Source: Labrenzia sp. PHM005
Lineage (GTDB): Bacteria; Pseudomonadota; Alphaproteobacteria; Rhizobiales; Stappiaceae
Assembly: GCF_006517275.1 (NCBI RefSeq)
Contig: NZ_CP041191.1
Location: forward strand, 5,203,001-5,267,000
Reading direction: 5' to 3'
Length of the DNA: 64,000 nucleotides
Position 1 is the first letter of the stretch, and every line of letters starts with the position of its first letter. The notes below the pieces were generated by a model. It ran no database searches. It was not told the origin of the DNA and saw only the letters and a list, made by a program, of their open reading frames with translations. Below are positions 10,644 through 19,169 of the stretch, piece by piece. The position numbers and the translations under genes are program-made.

Positions 10644-11549
10644 TTAGAGCATCCAGTTCAGCACCAGACGCCAGTCGGTCATGCGGATCGGTGTTCCGTG
10701 GGTTCCGGTATCAAATAGGGTGAACTTGATCGGATAATTCGGGGCGCGCTGTTTGATTTTCTTGAAGAACTGCGCCTGAGTTTCCCAGTTGTAGACCCGG
10801 TCTAGCGTCCCCTGCCCCATATAGATCGGAACGCTTCGAGACAATGCGCCAGAAGAAAAGATGTTTGGATCTTTCGGCGAGCCAAGCAACACAATGCCGT
10901 TGATCAGGCGGGAGTAGCCGCCATTCTTGACCAGATTCCAGCAGATAATGCCACCCATCGAGCCGCAAGCCACAACAACTTTTGCCTGGGGTGACAACTG
11001 TTTTTGGTATTTTATCAGCGCGGCCACATCGGCCGTGCCGCGTTTGCCGAAATTCTTGATGTCTACAGTGAGGTAAGCTCCGCCGTTGCGAACCATCAAG
11101 TTCTGGATCCGGTTGAAATTTCCGCCGAAGGACACGTCATTCATGCCCTGAAAGCGGTTACCACCTTGTCCATGAATGTAGATCACAATCGCTTTGGCAC
11201 CGCCTTTCCACTTGCCAGTGCCCATGTAGGAAATCGTCCGGCCATTGGCGTTGAGTTCGCCGCCGCCCCGGCTGCGCTTCGGTTTATAAGAAACATAATT
11301 GCCGTAGACTTGGCGTTCGGGAATTTGGTCCCGGCCATGCAGGTCCCGTTGCTTGGAATACTCAACGACAATGAAGTCGCCGTTATATAGCGTCTCAGTC
11401 ACCTTCTTGTAGCGGAACAACCTGTCCTTATACGGCTTTAGCGCCTCTGCCTGCGCACTGCCTAAAACTGCAAGAACGGAAATTGGAACAAGAACTGCTC
11501 GCAGTCTGGCCAGCCGGACTGAAGTGACCTTCAAAAGTCTGTGCACCAT
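10644..11549 (-). CDS. Secreted alpha/beta hydrolase
   Basis: A 301-residue protein with a signal peptide (LARLRAVLVPISVLAVLGSAQA). It has the oxyanion-hole motif IHGQGGN, a nucleophile elbow CGSMGG (the first glycine of GxSxG is Cys), a candidate acid in GTLDRVYNW and a candidate histidine in DTGTHGTP. The substrate is unknown; esterases and serine hydrolases of many kinds share this layout. It converges with the GGDEF-EAL gene, leaving 13 bases between the stops. Confidence 0.75.
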   Translation of the reverse strand: MVHRLLKVTSVRLARLRAVLVPISVLAVLGSAQAEALKPYKDRLFRYKKVTETLYNGDFIVVEYSKQRDLHGRDQIPERQVYGNYVSYKPKRSRGGGELNANGRTISYMGTGKWKGGAKAIVIYIHGQGGNRFQGMNDVSFGGNFNRIQNLMVRNGGAYLTVDIKNFGKRGTADVAALIKYQKQLSPQAKVVVACGSMGGIICWNLVKNGGYSRLINGIVLLGSPKDPNIFSSGALSRSVPIYMGQGTLDRVYNWETQAQFFKKIKQRAPNYPIKFTLFDTGTHGTPIRMTDWRLVLNWML

Positions 11550-11934
11550 GCCCTATCCTTCGTGCAAGCGGTCTATACAAGTGAATTTCCAACAACCTAC
11601 GCAGGCCGTTAAACGCTTTCAATCTTCTCACGGTGAAAAAAGCCAACTGTTGGTAATTCCAGTCCGCCAGGTCACGGTTGGCAAACCAAGCACCGGTGAC
11701 CGCAAGCGAAAAGCTGCCCTAACCAGAATTACGCGAATGCCGTTCTCAGCACCCTCCGAAATTGTACTTAGGAATTCCTGAAAATTATCCACAAGGCACA
11801 GTGGATACTGAATAACTGACTCGCAATTTGCGAATTTAAGAAAATGGTAACCATAAAATCTGAAGACTGGCAGTGCGTTAGGCAGGAATAAGACCGTCAT
11901 GGAAAGACGTGGCGGCACGTTCAGGAGAACCATC
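11550..11934. other. Intergenic, divergent promoters presumed
   Basis: 385 bases between the secreted hydrolase and the ParA gene, both transcribed outward. It should hold their promoters, but I see no distinctive operator, hairpin or convincing small gene. A 174-codon frame on the minus strand overlaps the ParA gene and is taken as a shadow. Confidence 0.4.
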
Positions 11935-12639
11935 ATGCCAGTCATTTCCTTCGCGAATGCAAAGGGCGGCGCCGGGAAAACCACCGCGGCTTTGCTATTG
12001 GCAACAGAAGTTGCCGCACGGGGAAAACGCGTCACCATTTTCGACGCTGACCCGCAAAAATGGATTTCGAAATGGCATGAACTGCCGCGGACCTGCAAAA
12101 ACATTTCCGTCATCAGCGAAATCTCGCCCGCCTCCATCACCGAACAGATCACCCACGCCTCGGAAACATCCGACTATGTGATTGTCGACCTGGAAGGCAC
12201 GGAAAACCTGATCGTCGCCAATGCCCTTTCGGTTTCGGATCTGGTGGTGATCCCTATCCAAGGTTCGTCGATGGATGCGAGGGGCGGTGCCAAGATCCTT
12301 ACCTTGATCAAGAAACTGGAAAAAATCGTCCGCCATGACATCAAACACTGTGTTGTCCTGACCCGGTCCAATGCGGCGGTCACGACCCGCGCGATGAAGG
12401 CGGTTCAAGACTTCCTGTGTGCCCAGAACATTGATGTACTGATGACCCCAATTGTTGAACGGGCGGCTTTCCGCGACCTGTTTGAATTCGGCGGCGGTCT
12501 TGCCAATCTCAATCCCAAGCAGGTGTCGGGCGTCGAAAAGGCCCGTGAAAATGCATCGCTTTACGCAGCAGAAGTTCTGGAACGGGCGATCACTGTTCCG
12601 AAAAAACGCTGGTACGACGTCTTTAAACGCGCCAGTTGA
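11935..12639 (+). CDS. Stand-alone ParA-family ATPase (VirC1-like)
   Basis: A 234-residue P-loop ATPase with the deviant Walker A box KGGAGKTT at residues 10-17, FDADPQKW (A'/B-type aspartate) and a Walker B-like VIVDLEGT. ParA proteins move plasmids, chromosomes or protein complexes by ATP-driven binding to nucleoid DNA. No parB or parS is nearby, so it is not the main chromosome partition pair. The layout (FDADPQKWISKW) resembles VirC1 and other orphan ParA proteins that position transfer or chemotaxis machinery. The start is the ATG after AGGAGAACCATC; the frame opens 12 codons earlier. Cargo unknown. Confidence 0.85.
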   Translation: MPVISFANAKGGAGKTTAALLLATEVAARGKRVTIFDADPQKWISKWHELPRTCKNISVISEISPASITEQITHASETSDYVIVDLEGTENLIVANALSVSDLVVIPIQGSSMDARGGAKILTLIKKLEKIVRHDIKHCVVLTRSNAAVTTRAMKAVQDFLCAQNIDVLMTPIVERAAFRDLFEFGGGLANLNPKQVSGVEKARENASLYAAEVLERAITVPKKRWYDVFKRAS

Positions 12640-12660
12640 CTGTTTGACAGCAAACTTGAA

Positions 12661-12686
12661 GCCGGGCTCTGCGCCCGGCTTTTTTT
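12661..12686 (+). terminator. Rho-independent terminator after parA-like gene
   Basis: Stem GCCGGGC / GCCCGGC with a 5-base loop, then seven T. It sits 21 bases after the stop codon. Confidence 0.9.
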
Positions 12687-12785
12687 ATGGCCAGACATAG
12701 AGGTTTTGGAAAAGGCGCTATAAGCTCGTCTGAAATGACAACTCCAATGACAAGCATCTGCTTGTTCGCACAGGAGGTTTTGACG

Positions 12786-13739
12786 ATGCCAACGTTGAAC
12801 CGGCTGTTCACGGCCGGTGCGCTCGCTTTAGTGGTTTCCGCCTGCAACGAAGATCCAAAAAATGTCGCGCTCGGAACTCTGGAGCGGGACCGCGTCGCCT
12901 TGACGGCAACGGCAGCGGAAGTGCTGATAGAGCTGCCAGTTGCGCAAGGAGCCCCCGTCACAAAGGGCACAATCCTTGCCCGCCTCGATACCACCCAGCA
13001 GCAGGCTGTCGTCAATCAAGCCTTGGCCGAAGTTCAAAAATCCAAAGCTTACCTTGAGAAACTGAAAAATGGCGCCCGGGAAGAAGAAATCGCCAAGGCA
13101 CGAGCCGATGTCGCCGGGGCCAAAGCGGAACTGGTGGAAGCCACCAACAATTTCGATCGCTATAAAGACCTGACAGCGCGCGGCACCACAAGCCAAGCGC
13201 AACTTGACAGTGCCCGGGCATCCAAAGATGCCGCTGAAGCCAGTTTGAACAGTGCGGAACAACAACACAAGGAACTGGTGACCGGAACACGGCCAGAAGA
13301 TCTGGCCATGGCGCGCGCAGAACTCGCTGCAGCAGAGGCCAGCCTTGCCACGCAAAAGAAGATCCTCAACGACCTGACGATTGTTGCATCGCGTGATGGT
13401 GTGCTCGATAGCCTCCCTTGGAACCTCGGTGAGCGGGTGACCATCGGCAGCCCGGTTGCGGTTATGCTCGCCGGTGACGCCCCTTACGCCCGGGTCTACG
13501 TTCCTGAGCCTCATCGGGTAAAAATCAACGAAGGCGACACACTTGCGGTCCGTGTGGATGGTTTGGAGGCGTCAATCAATGGTCATGTTCGCTGGATCAG
13601 CTCCGAACCATCCTTCACTCCCTATTATGCGCTCAACCAATCCGACCGCGCCCGGCTGATGTATGTCGCTGAAATCCAACTGCCTGACAGTGCGTCCAAC
13701 TTGCCGAATGGGGTTCCGGCCCAAGCGGTCTTGCCGTGA
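12786..13739 (+). CDS. HlyD-family membrane fusion lipoprotein
   Basis: A 317-residue periplasmic adaptor. It begins with a lipoprotein signal (ALALVVSAC, predicted lipidated Cys about residue 19), a biotinyl-lipoyl-like segment (VLIELPVAQGAPVTKGTILA), a long coiled coil rich in Ala/Glu/Lys (about 80-200) and a closing beta-barrel part. Such proteins link an inner-membrane exporter to an outer-membrane channel. The start follows AGGAGGTTTTGACG. It forms an operon with the ABC ATPase and permease that follow, in the style of E. coli ybhG-ybhF-ybhS. Drug or small-molecule export is the usual role; no outer-membrane TolC gene is nearby. Confidence 0.88.
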   Translation: MPTLNRLFTAGALALVVSACNEDPKNVALGTLERDRVALTATAAEVLIELPVAQGAPVTKGTILARLDTTQQQAVVNQALAEVQKSKAYLEKLKNGAREEEIAKARADVAGAKAELVEATNNFDRYKDLTARGTTSQAQLDSARASKDAAEASLNSAEQQHKELVTGTRPEDLAMARAELAAAEASLATQKKILNDLTIVASRDGVLDSLPWNLGERVTIGSPVAVMLAGDAPYARVYVPEPHRVKINEGDTLAVRVDGLEASINGHVRWISSEPSFTPYYALNQSDRARLMYVAEIQLPDSASNLPNGVPAQAVLP

Positions 13740-13741
13740 CC

Positions 13742-14668
13742 ATGTCCGACATCGTCATACAAGCTGAAGGTTTGGTGAAAAGCTTCAAGGGGTTCAGGGC
13801 AGTCGACGGATTGGATCTGACCATTGAGCGCGGAATGATTTACGGCTTTCTCGGCCCAAACGGATGCGGCAAGACGACAGCGATCCGCATGTTGACCGGA
13901 TTGCTGACCCCAACCGAGGGCTCCGTCAAAGTTCTCGGACTGTCCGTGCCCAAAGATGCCGAAGCGTTGAAATACAAAATCGGCTACATGACCCAGGCCT
14001 TTTCGCTTTATGGCGATTTGACGGTCCTGGAAAATCTCAACTTTATGGGCACCGTTTATGGATTGCCGCGCAGCACGCGCAAAAAACGGATTGCCGAGGT
14101 CATGCAACGGTATGATCTTACCGAGCTCAGCGGCCGTTTTGCAGGCAAGATGAGCGGCGGCCAGCGCCAGCGCCTGGCCCTTGCGGCGGCAGTTCTGCAT
14201 GAACCCCAGTTGCTGTTTCTGGACGAACCCACCTCTGCCGTGGACCCGGAGTCGCGGCGCCACTTTTGGGAACAGCTATTTGACCTTGTGAATGAAGGCA
14301 CCTCCATCGTCGTGACCACGCACTTCATGGATGAGGCGGAACGCTGCCACAAGATCGCGATCTTGGAAGCCGGTCAGAAACGGCTGGATGGCACTCCGGC
14401 CGATCTCATGGCGGCAATGGGTGCCAATGTGGTTGAGATCGAAGCTCCGGACTTACGCTCTATTCGACGGCACCTGCTTGGCAGCGACGGGATCGTAACT
14501 GCCGCACAGCTCGGTGCACGTCTGCGCGTGCTGGTCGAAAAGCGTATTACAGATCCAGAAGCATTTCTCAGGTCCAATCCAGAGACCGCAAGCGCGACAG
14601 TGGTCGAGCGGGTCCGGCCCAATCTAGAAGACGTCTTTGCCACAGCAACTGGAGAAGGCCGCCAATGA
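13742..14668 (+). CDS. ABC transporter ATP-binding protein (YbhF-like)
   Basis: A 308-residue ATPase with Walker A GPNGCGKTT, signature MSGGQRQRLALA, Walker B LLFLDEPTS and the H-loop TTHFMDEA. The N-terminal 220 residues are the nucleotide-binding domain; the C-terminal 90 are the variable part seen in ABC-2 exporters. ATG 13742 is chosen; a GTG at 13736 overlaps the previous stop (GTGA) and is an equal alternative. It overlaps the permease by four bases, so the three genes are one transcription unit. Confidence 0.93.
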   Translation: MSDIVIQAEGLVKSFKGFRAVDGLDLTIERGMIYGFLGPNGCGKTTAIRMLTGLLTPTEGSVKVLGLSVPKDAEALKYKIGYMTQAFSLYGDLTVLENLNFMGTVYGLPRSTRKKRIAEVMQRYDLTELSGRFAGKMSGGQRQRLALAAAVLHEPQLLFLDEPTSAVDPESRRHFWEQLFDLVNEGTSIVVTTHFMDEAERCHKIAILEAGQKRLDGTPADLMAAMGANVVEIEAPDLRSIRRHLLGSDGIVTAAQLGARLRVLVEKRITDPEAFLRSNPETASATVVERVRPNLEDVFATATGEGRQ

Positions 14669-15810
14669 GGTCAATTTCCAGAATCCTTGCCGTATTTTTC
14701 AAAGAACTCGCCCAGTTACGTCGGGATCGGATGACCTTTGGCATGGTCGTCATGATCCCGCTTATCCAGCTGGTTCTGTTCGGTTATGCGATCAACACAA
14801 ATGTGCGCGACATCCCGATTGCGGTCGTTGATCAAAGCCAGACTGGGATCAGCCGGATCCTGGTACAGATGGTCGAGGCGACCCGGGTCGTGAAGGTCAC
14901 AGAACGGCATGCAACGACGGAAGCTGCTCAGGAAGCAATCCGCTCGGCTCGTGTTCGGGCGGCCTTTATCCTGCCCGCCGATCTGACACAACGTCTGGCC
15001 CGGTCTCCGGCCCTTGGCCTCGGCACACCCCCATCGACAGACTGGGAGACCAGCCGTCCCGTTGCGCAATGGATTGTCGACGGCTCCGATACGATGATTG
15101 CGAGCGCGATTAAAAGCCTGCGCTCCATGCCGCTGTCAGAGATCTACCGGCAAGCGCCCAATCGTTCCACCCCGACCTTTGAAGTCACCCTGTTCTTTAA
15201 TCCGGAACAACGCACTGCGGTCAATATTGTCCCAGGCCTGGTCGGCACAATTCTCACGATGACGATGATCATGTTCACATCGGCTGCGATTGTGCGGGAA
15301 CGTGAACGCGGTAATATGGAAATGCTGATCAACACCCCGATCCGCCCGATCGAGCTGATGATTGGCAAGATCATTCCCTACATCTTTATCGGGCTGTTGC
15401 AGGCGGTCATCATTCTCAGTCTGGGGCACGTATTGTTCAATGTGCCGTTTGATGGGAACATGATCGATCTGTTTCTTGGAACCCTGCTGTTCATCGGCGC
15501 GAGCCTGTCACTCGGCCTCGTGTTTTCCACGATCGCCCAGACACAGCTCCAGGCCATGCAGATGACAATTTTCGTACTCCTGCCCTCGATCCTTTTGTCC
15601 GGCTTCATGTTTCCCTACGAAGGCATGCCGGTCATCGCGCAATACATCGCCGAGATTTTTCCAGCGACACACTTCATGCGCATGATCCGCGGATTTGTAC
15701 TCAGAGACGCCACATTGATTGATGTTCATCGCGACGTGATCTGGATGAGCGGGTTTTTCGTCTTAGGGATGGTTGCAGCAGCGCTGAGATTCAAAAAACG
15801 GCTGGATTAG
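14665..15810 (+). CDS. ABC-2 type exporter permease (YbhS/YbhR-like)
   Basis: A 381-residue inner-membrane permease. One helix near the N-terminus (MTFGMVVMIPLIQLVLFGYA) is followed by a large periplasmic domain (about 50-175) and five further helices (about 180-375), the ABC-2 layout with the EReRG motif (VREREREGN-type, here VRERERGNMEML). Start ATG overlaps the ATPase stop (ATGA). Only one permease gene is present, so it probably works as a homodimer. Confidence 0.92.
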   Translation: MRSISRILAVFFKELAQLRRDRMTFGMVVMIPLIQLVLFGYAINTNVRDIPIAVVDQSQTGISRILVQMVEATRVVKVTERHATTEAAQEAIRSARVRAAFILPADLTQRLARSPALGLGTPPSTDWETSRPVAQWIVDGSDTMIASAIKSLRSMPLSEIYRQAPNRSTPTFEVTLFFNPEQRTAVNIVPGLVGTILTMTMIMFTSAAIVRERERGNMEMLINTPIRPIELMIGKIIPYIFIGLLQAVIILSLGHVLFNVPFDGNMIDLFLGTLLFIGASLSLGLVFSTIAQTQLQAMQMTIFVLLPSILLSGFMFPYEGMPVIAQYIAEIFPATHFMRMIRGFVLRDATLIDVHRDVIWMSGFFVLGMVAAALRFKKRLD

Positions 15811-15908
15811 CGGGAAAAACTTGCCTTTCAGCGCACAGTAAGTGGTTTTCGCAAACACCTAGCATGAGAAGAGACTATCTGAGCTTCGAAGAGGGCCTTA
15901 TGTGACTT

Positions 15909-16496
15909 TCAACCGCCTTCAACAAACGCCCGCACGGCTGTGCTGACATTCTCAGAAGACTTCAGTTCCACAGCCCGCCGCGCAGCAGGACCATACATGC
16001 CGTCCAGCGCAATTGCCGACACCGACAGATACTGAATTGCACCAATCAGCTGAAACAATCCTGCGCGAATGGTTTCTGCAGGGGCCCCGCGCCATTTTGG
16101 GGTCTGAGCCGCCAGCTCAGTGAGCTTGTCGAGATAAGGTTTCATGGGCCAAAACCGGGCAGTTTCGCTGGTGTCCAGCAGGGCACGCACGACCAGTTTC
16201 GCTTCGATCCTCCCGCCATAAGATGTTTTGGCAAGGGTTTCGAAATACTCGATCAATTGTGCGCCAGGCTCTATCGCATCTGAGCTCTCCACTTCGGCAC
16301 ACAGCTTATCGGACAACCGTTTCAGTACAGCCCCATACAGCCGTTCCTTGCTGCCAAAAAAATGCAATAGCGCCTGCTTACTAACCCCCGCTTCCTTGGC
16401 GATGGCGGCCAGGCTGACACCATGAAAGCCAGCCTCTGCGAATTGGCGCTCCGCGATTTCCAGATACCGGCCTGCGGCCGGCGCTTCCATGTTCAT
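15909..16496 (-). CDS. TetR-family repressor
   Basis: A 195-residue regulator with a typical N-terminal helix-turn-helix (about 10-55: AIAKEAGVSKQALLHFFGSKERLY) and an all-helical ligand domain. It is divergent from the Rieske oxygenase, and the 95-bp gap carries two tandem operators, so it very probably represses the oxygenase and itself. The inducer is unknown but is likely the oxygenase substrate. Confidence 0.9.
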   Translation of the reverse strand: MNMEAPAAGRYLEIAERQFAEAGFHGVSLAAIAKEAGVSKQALLHFFGSKERLYGAVLKRLSDKLCAEVESSDAIEPGAQLIEYFETLAKTSYGGRIEAKLVVRALLDTSETARFWPMKPYLDKLTELAAQTPKWRGAPAETIRAGLFQLIGAIQYLSVSAIALDGMYGPAARRAVELKSSENVSTAVRAFVEGG

Positions 16497-16530
16497 GACT
16501 GTACTCCTGTCGCCCAGTCATACCGTTTTG

Positions 16531-16573
16531 TTGACAACTTACCAAGTGGTAAGTACCTTACCATTCGGTAAGT
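16531..16573 (+). promoter_or_regulatory. Promoter with two tandem TetR-type operators
   Basis: A -35 box TTGACA (16531-16536) is followed at once by ACTTACC-AAGT-GGTAAGT (16537-16554) and CTTACC-ATTC-GGTAAG (16557-16572). The two palindromes share half-sites and spacing, and their centres are 19 bp apart, about two helical turns. The first fills the promoter spacer. This is the expected form of a strongly cooperative repressor site. Confidence 0.8.
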
Positions 16574-16591
16574 CGCTTAAGGAGGCAGGCA

Positions 16592-17740
16592 ATGGACCGG
16601 ACCACGGAAATTGGATTGATTAAGGAAATCCTCGGCCTGGCGGAACAAAAGTCGGCCTATCTTGATGAAGCAATCGCCCACTCGCCGATTTCACGGTATG
16701 CTAGCCCCGAACGCTTCGAGCGCGAACGAGCGGCGCTTTTCCGCCGTCATCCGATGATCGTGGCCCATTCGTCGGAAATCGAAGGACCAGGCGCTTTTCT
16801 TGCCAAAGATTTTTTTGGTCTTCCCGTCCTGCTGGCGCGAGACGAAGACGGATCGGTGCGCGCTTTTCTGAACGTCTGCCGCCACCGAGGCGCCAAATTG
16901 GTGCGTGAAACACACGGCTGCAAACGCCTGTTCACCTGTCCCTATCATGCCTGGACCTGGACCAACGGTGGCGCCCTGCACCGGGTTCCGCATGAGGCTC
17001 AGGGTTTCCCGGAGCTCTCACGGGCAGATCGCGGCTTGCGCCGTTTGCCGTCAGCTGAAGCGCATGGCTTCATCTGGATAATTGCAAACCCGGATGCTGG
17101 AGACATGCCGGACATAGGCACTTGGCTCGGACAACTCGCAGATGACTTCAACTGGCTCAAAATGAGTGAGCACCGGATTGCGGAAGTTGAGACGCTCGAT
17201 ATTCAAGCCAATTGGAAAGTTTTGGTAGAAGGCGGGCTGGAGGCTTATCACTTCCGGGTCGCCCACAAAAACACTATCGGCCCCTATTTTCAGGACAACC
17301 TGTCGACCTACCGGATGTTCGGGCCGCATATCCGGTCTGTCCTGCCGCGCACGTCCATGCCGGACGTTCAAACGGCACCAGAGGACACCTGGGAAATCCG
17401 GCGCGATGCCAATCTGCTTTATACTTTGGTGACCAACTCGCAGCTTTTGGTCCAGCAAGACCACATCATGTGGTTCCACTTTGAGCCAATGGCAGCGGAT
17501 CATACGAGGGTTCGAATTGCGACGCTGGCTCCCAGATCTTTCCCGGACACCGAAGAAATGCGGGAAAGATGGGCCAAGAACCAGCTCATCACCAAAACTA
17601 CTCTTCTGGAAGATTTTGAACTTGGTGAAGAGATCCAGGCCGGCTTTGCTTCAAAAGGCAATCCAAGCCACCTGTTCGGCCGCTATGAAGGCGCGCTCAA
17701 CCGCTTCAATCTGGTGGTTGAGGAAATTCTGGCCAATTGA
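16592..17740 (+). CDS. Rieske non-haem iron oxygenase, alpha subunit
   Basis: A 382-residue oxygenase. The Rieske [2Fe-2S] ligands are visible as CRH (in CRHRGAKL) and CPYH (in FTCPYHAWTW), around residues 95-120. The mononuclear iron site shows the two histidines of GGLEAYHFRVAH. These enzymes hydroxylate or demethylate aromatics or quaternary amines using electrons from a separate reductase. No reductase or beta subunit lies nearby, so it must borrow one. Ring-hydroxylating and carnitine/betaine-type enzymes are both possible. Preceded by GGAGG and under the tandem TetR operators. Confidence 0.92.
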   Translation: MDRTTEIGLIKEILGLAEQKSAYLDEAIAHSPISRYASPERFERERAALFRRHPMIVAHSSEIEGPGAFLAKDFFGLPVLLARDEDGSVRAFLNVCRHRGAKLVRETHGCKRLFTCPYHAWTWTNGGALHRVPHEAQGFPELSRADRGLRRLPSAEAHGFIWIIANPDAGDMPDIGTWLGQLADDFNWLKMSEHRIAEVETLDIQANWKVLVEGGLEAYHFRVAHKNTIGPYFQDNLSTYRMFGPHIRSVLPRTSMPDVQTAPEDTWEIRRDANLLYTLVTNSQLLVQQDHIMWFHFEPMAADHTRVRIATLAPRSFPDTEEMRERWAKNQLITKTTLLEDFELGEEIQAGFASKGNPSHLFGRYEGALNRFNLVVEEILAN

Positions 17741-18089
17741 GATACGCGCTGCAGGTCGTTCCACGCCATCTTTTGTCCTTTGTCTGACAGAATGCGTCCC
17801 CAATTCGTCCACGCGGCCTGGTTTTTGCCGCTAGTTCCGACGCCGAATTCATTGATTAAACTCGGTTAATCACGCCGAAACGGTCGAATTTTCTTGCCAA
17901 CTCCCCAGGGTTCGGACAACAATTCGTTTCAACACAGTTTTTTTCTACGGCAGGCAGACCCGGCTACAATTTGCATTTCTTGCAAGATCAAGCGGTTGAT
18001 AAACGGCTTCAGTCTTGCAACACTCTATTTCCGTTACGGAATTTATATGTAACCCATTGATACTGGTGACCGAAAAGGAATTGCTGACA
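17741..18089 (+). other. Intergenic region before the YceI-OmpA gene
   Basis: About 350 bases without a gene. It contains the inverted repeats GATTAA-N6-TTAATC (17854-17871) and GTTAC-N11-GTAAC (18033-18053); the second lies about 40 bases before the start codon and could be an operator. No T-tract terminator is seen. Confidence 0.4.
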
Positions 18090-19169
18090 ATGGTGAAATG
18101 GCCAGTATTCCCCGTTCTCATGCTTGGCATGCTTGTGCCTTTGCTTGTCGCTTCGCCTGCACCAGCGCAAGAGAGTATTTTTGCGCCCGGATGGGTACTG
18201 CAACCCGATGCCTCGTCACTCCGGTTTCAATCGGTCAAAAACCTGACGAAGGTCGAGTCCAGCGGGTTTGCTGGATTTTCCGGCGATATTGATGAAGACG
18301 GCCTGGCGACTGTCCGGATCTTTCTCGATACGGTTGATACCAAAATCGATCTGCGCAATGTTCGTATGCGCTTCCTGTTTTTCGAAACCTTTCAGTTTCC
18401 AGAGGCCGTGGTCACAACCCAAATTGACCCGGCGGCCTTGAGCGACCTGCCACAACGGAAACGCAAGATCATTCCGCTTACCTTTGACATGGATCTCCAC
18501 GGAGTTTCCAAAACTTTGGAAGCAGAGGTTGCCGTCACCTTGATGAGCGACGATTTGGTCGCTGTTTCAACAACTGCACCGCTGTCCGTTGCCGCTTCTG
18601 ACTTCAACTTGGATGGCGGTATCAAGAAGCTGGAAGACGCGGCTGGTGTGGTCATTGTGCCGTCGGCAACTGTTTCCTTTGATTTTGTTTTTTCCCGGCG
18701 AACAGATACCAGCAGCACACAAACGGCTGCAGCAACTGCAGACCCTGCCCCGGCTGCTCAACCGGTTGCTACCAAGGCATTGGAGCCGGAAGGAAACTTC
18801 GACCTTGCAGCCTGTAAGGGGCGGTTTGAAATCCTGTCACGGACGGACAACATCTATTTCCGCAGTGGCAGCTCCCGGCTGGACAATCGCAGCGCTCCAC
18901 TTCTCGACAGCTTGGTGGACATCATAGCTCGCTGCCCCGGCCTCATCATCGAAGTTGGCGGGCACACCGACAGCGTCGGCAGTGCTTCGGGCAATCAGCG
19001 GCTGTCCGAGCGGCGCGCTGCTGCCGTCTCCCAGTATCTGATCGCCCAAAACATTGAACGCAATCGGATTAAAACTGTCGGCTATGGCGAAACACGCCCT
19101 GTGGCGTCAAACACAACGGCCGAAGGCAAGCGCCGCAATCGAAGGATTGAGTTTGTTGTTATTGACTGA
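18090..19169 (+). CDS. Periplasmic YceI-like / OmpA-like fusion protein
   Basis: A 359-residue exported protein. A signal peptide (LMLGMLVPLLVASPAPAQ) precedes a YceI-type lipocalin-like domain (about 30-195; GWVLQPDASSLRFQSVKN and PLTFDMDLHGVSKTLEA), an Ala/Pro-rich linker (about 205-230), and a C-terminal OmpA/MotB peptidoglycan-binding domain (about 240-359). The last has the diaminopimelate-binding features GGHTDSVG, RLSERRAAAV, VGYGETRP and KRRNRR. YceI domains bind polyisoprenoid lipids such as ubiquinone precursors; OmpA domains bind peptidoglycan. The fusion would tether a lipid-binding domain to the cell wall. I start at ATG 18090, just before the signal peptide. It overlaps the caspase-like gene downstream. 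Confidence 0.85.
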   Translation: MVKWPVFPVLMLGMLVPLLVASPAPAQESIFAPGWVLQPDASSLRFQSVKNLTKVESSGFAGFSGDIDEDGLATVRIFLDTVDTKIDLRNVRMRFLFFETFQFPEAVVTTQIDPAALSDLPQRKRKIIPLTFDMDLHGVSKTLEAEVAVTLMSDDLVAVSTTAPLSVAASDFNLDGGIKKLEDAAGVVIVPSATVSFDFVFSRRTDTSSTQTAAATADPAPAAQPVATKALEPEGNFDLAACKGRFEILSRTDNIYFRSGSSRLDNRSAPLLDSLVDIIARCPGLIIEVGGHTDSVGSASGNQRLSERRAAAVSQYLIAQNIERNRIKTVGYGETRPVASNTTAEGKRRNRRIEFVVID

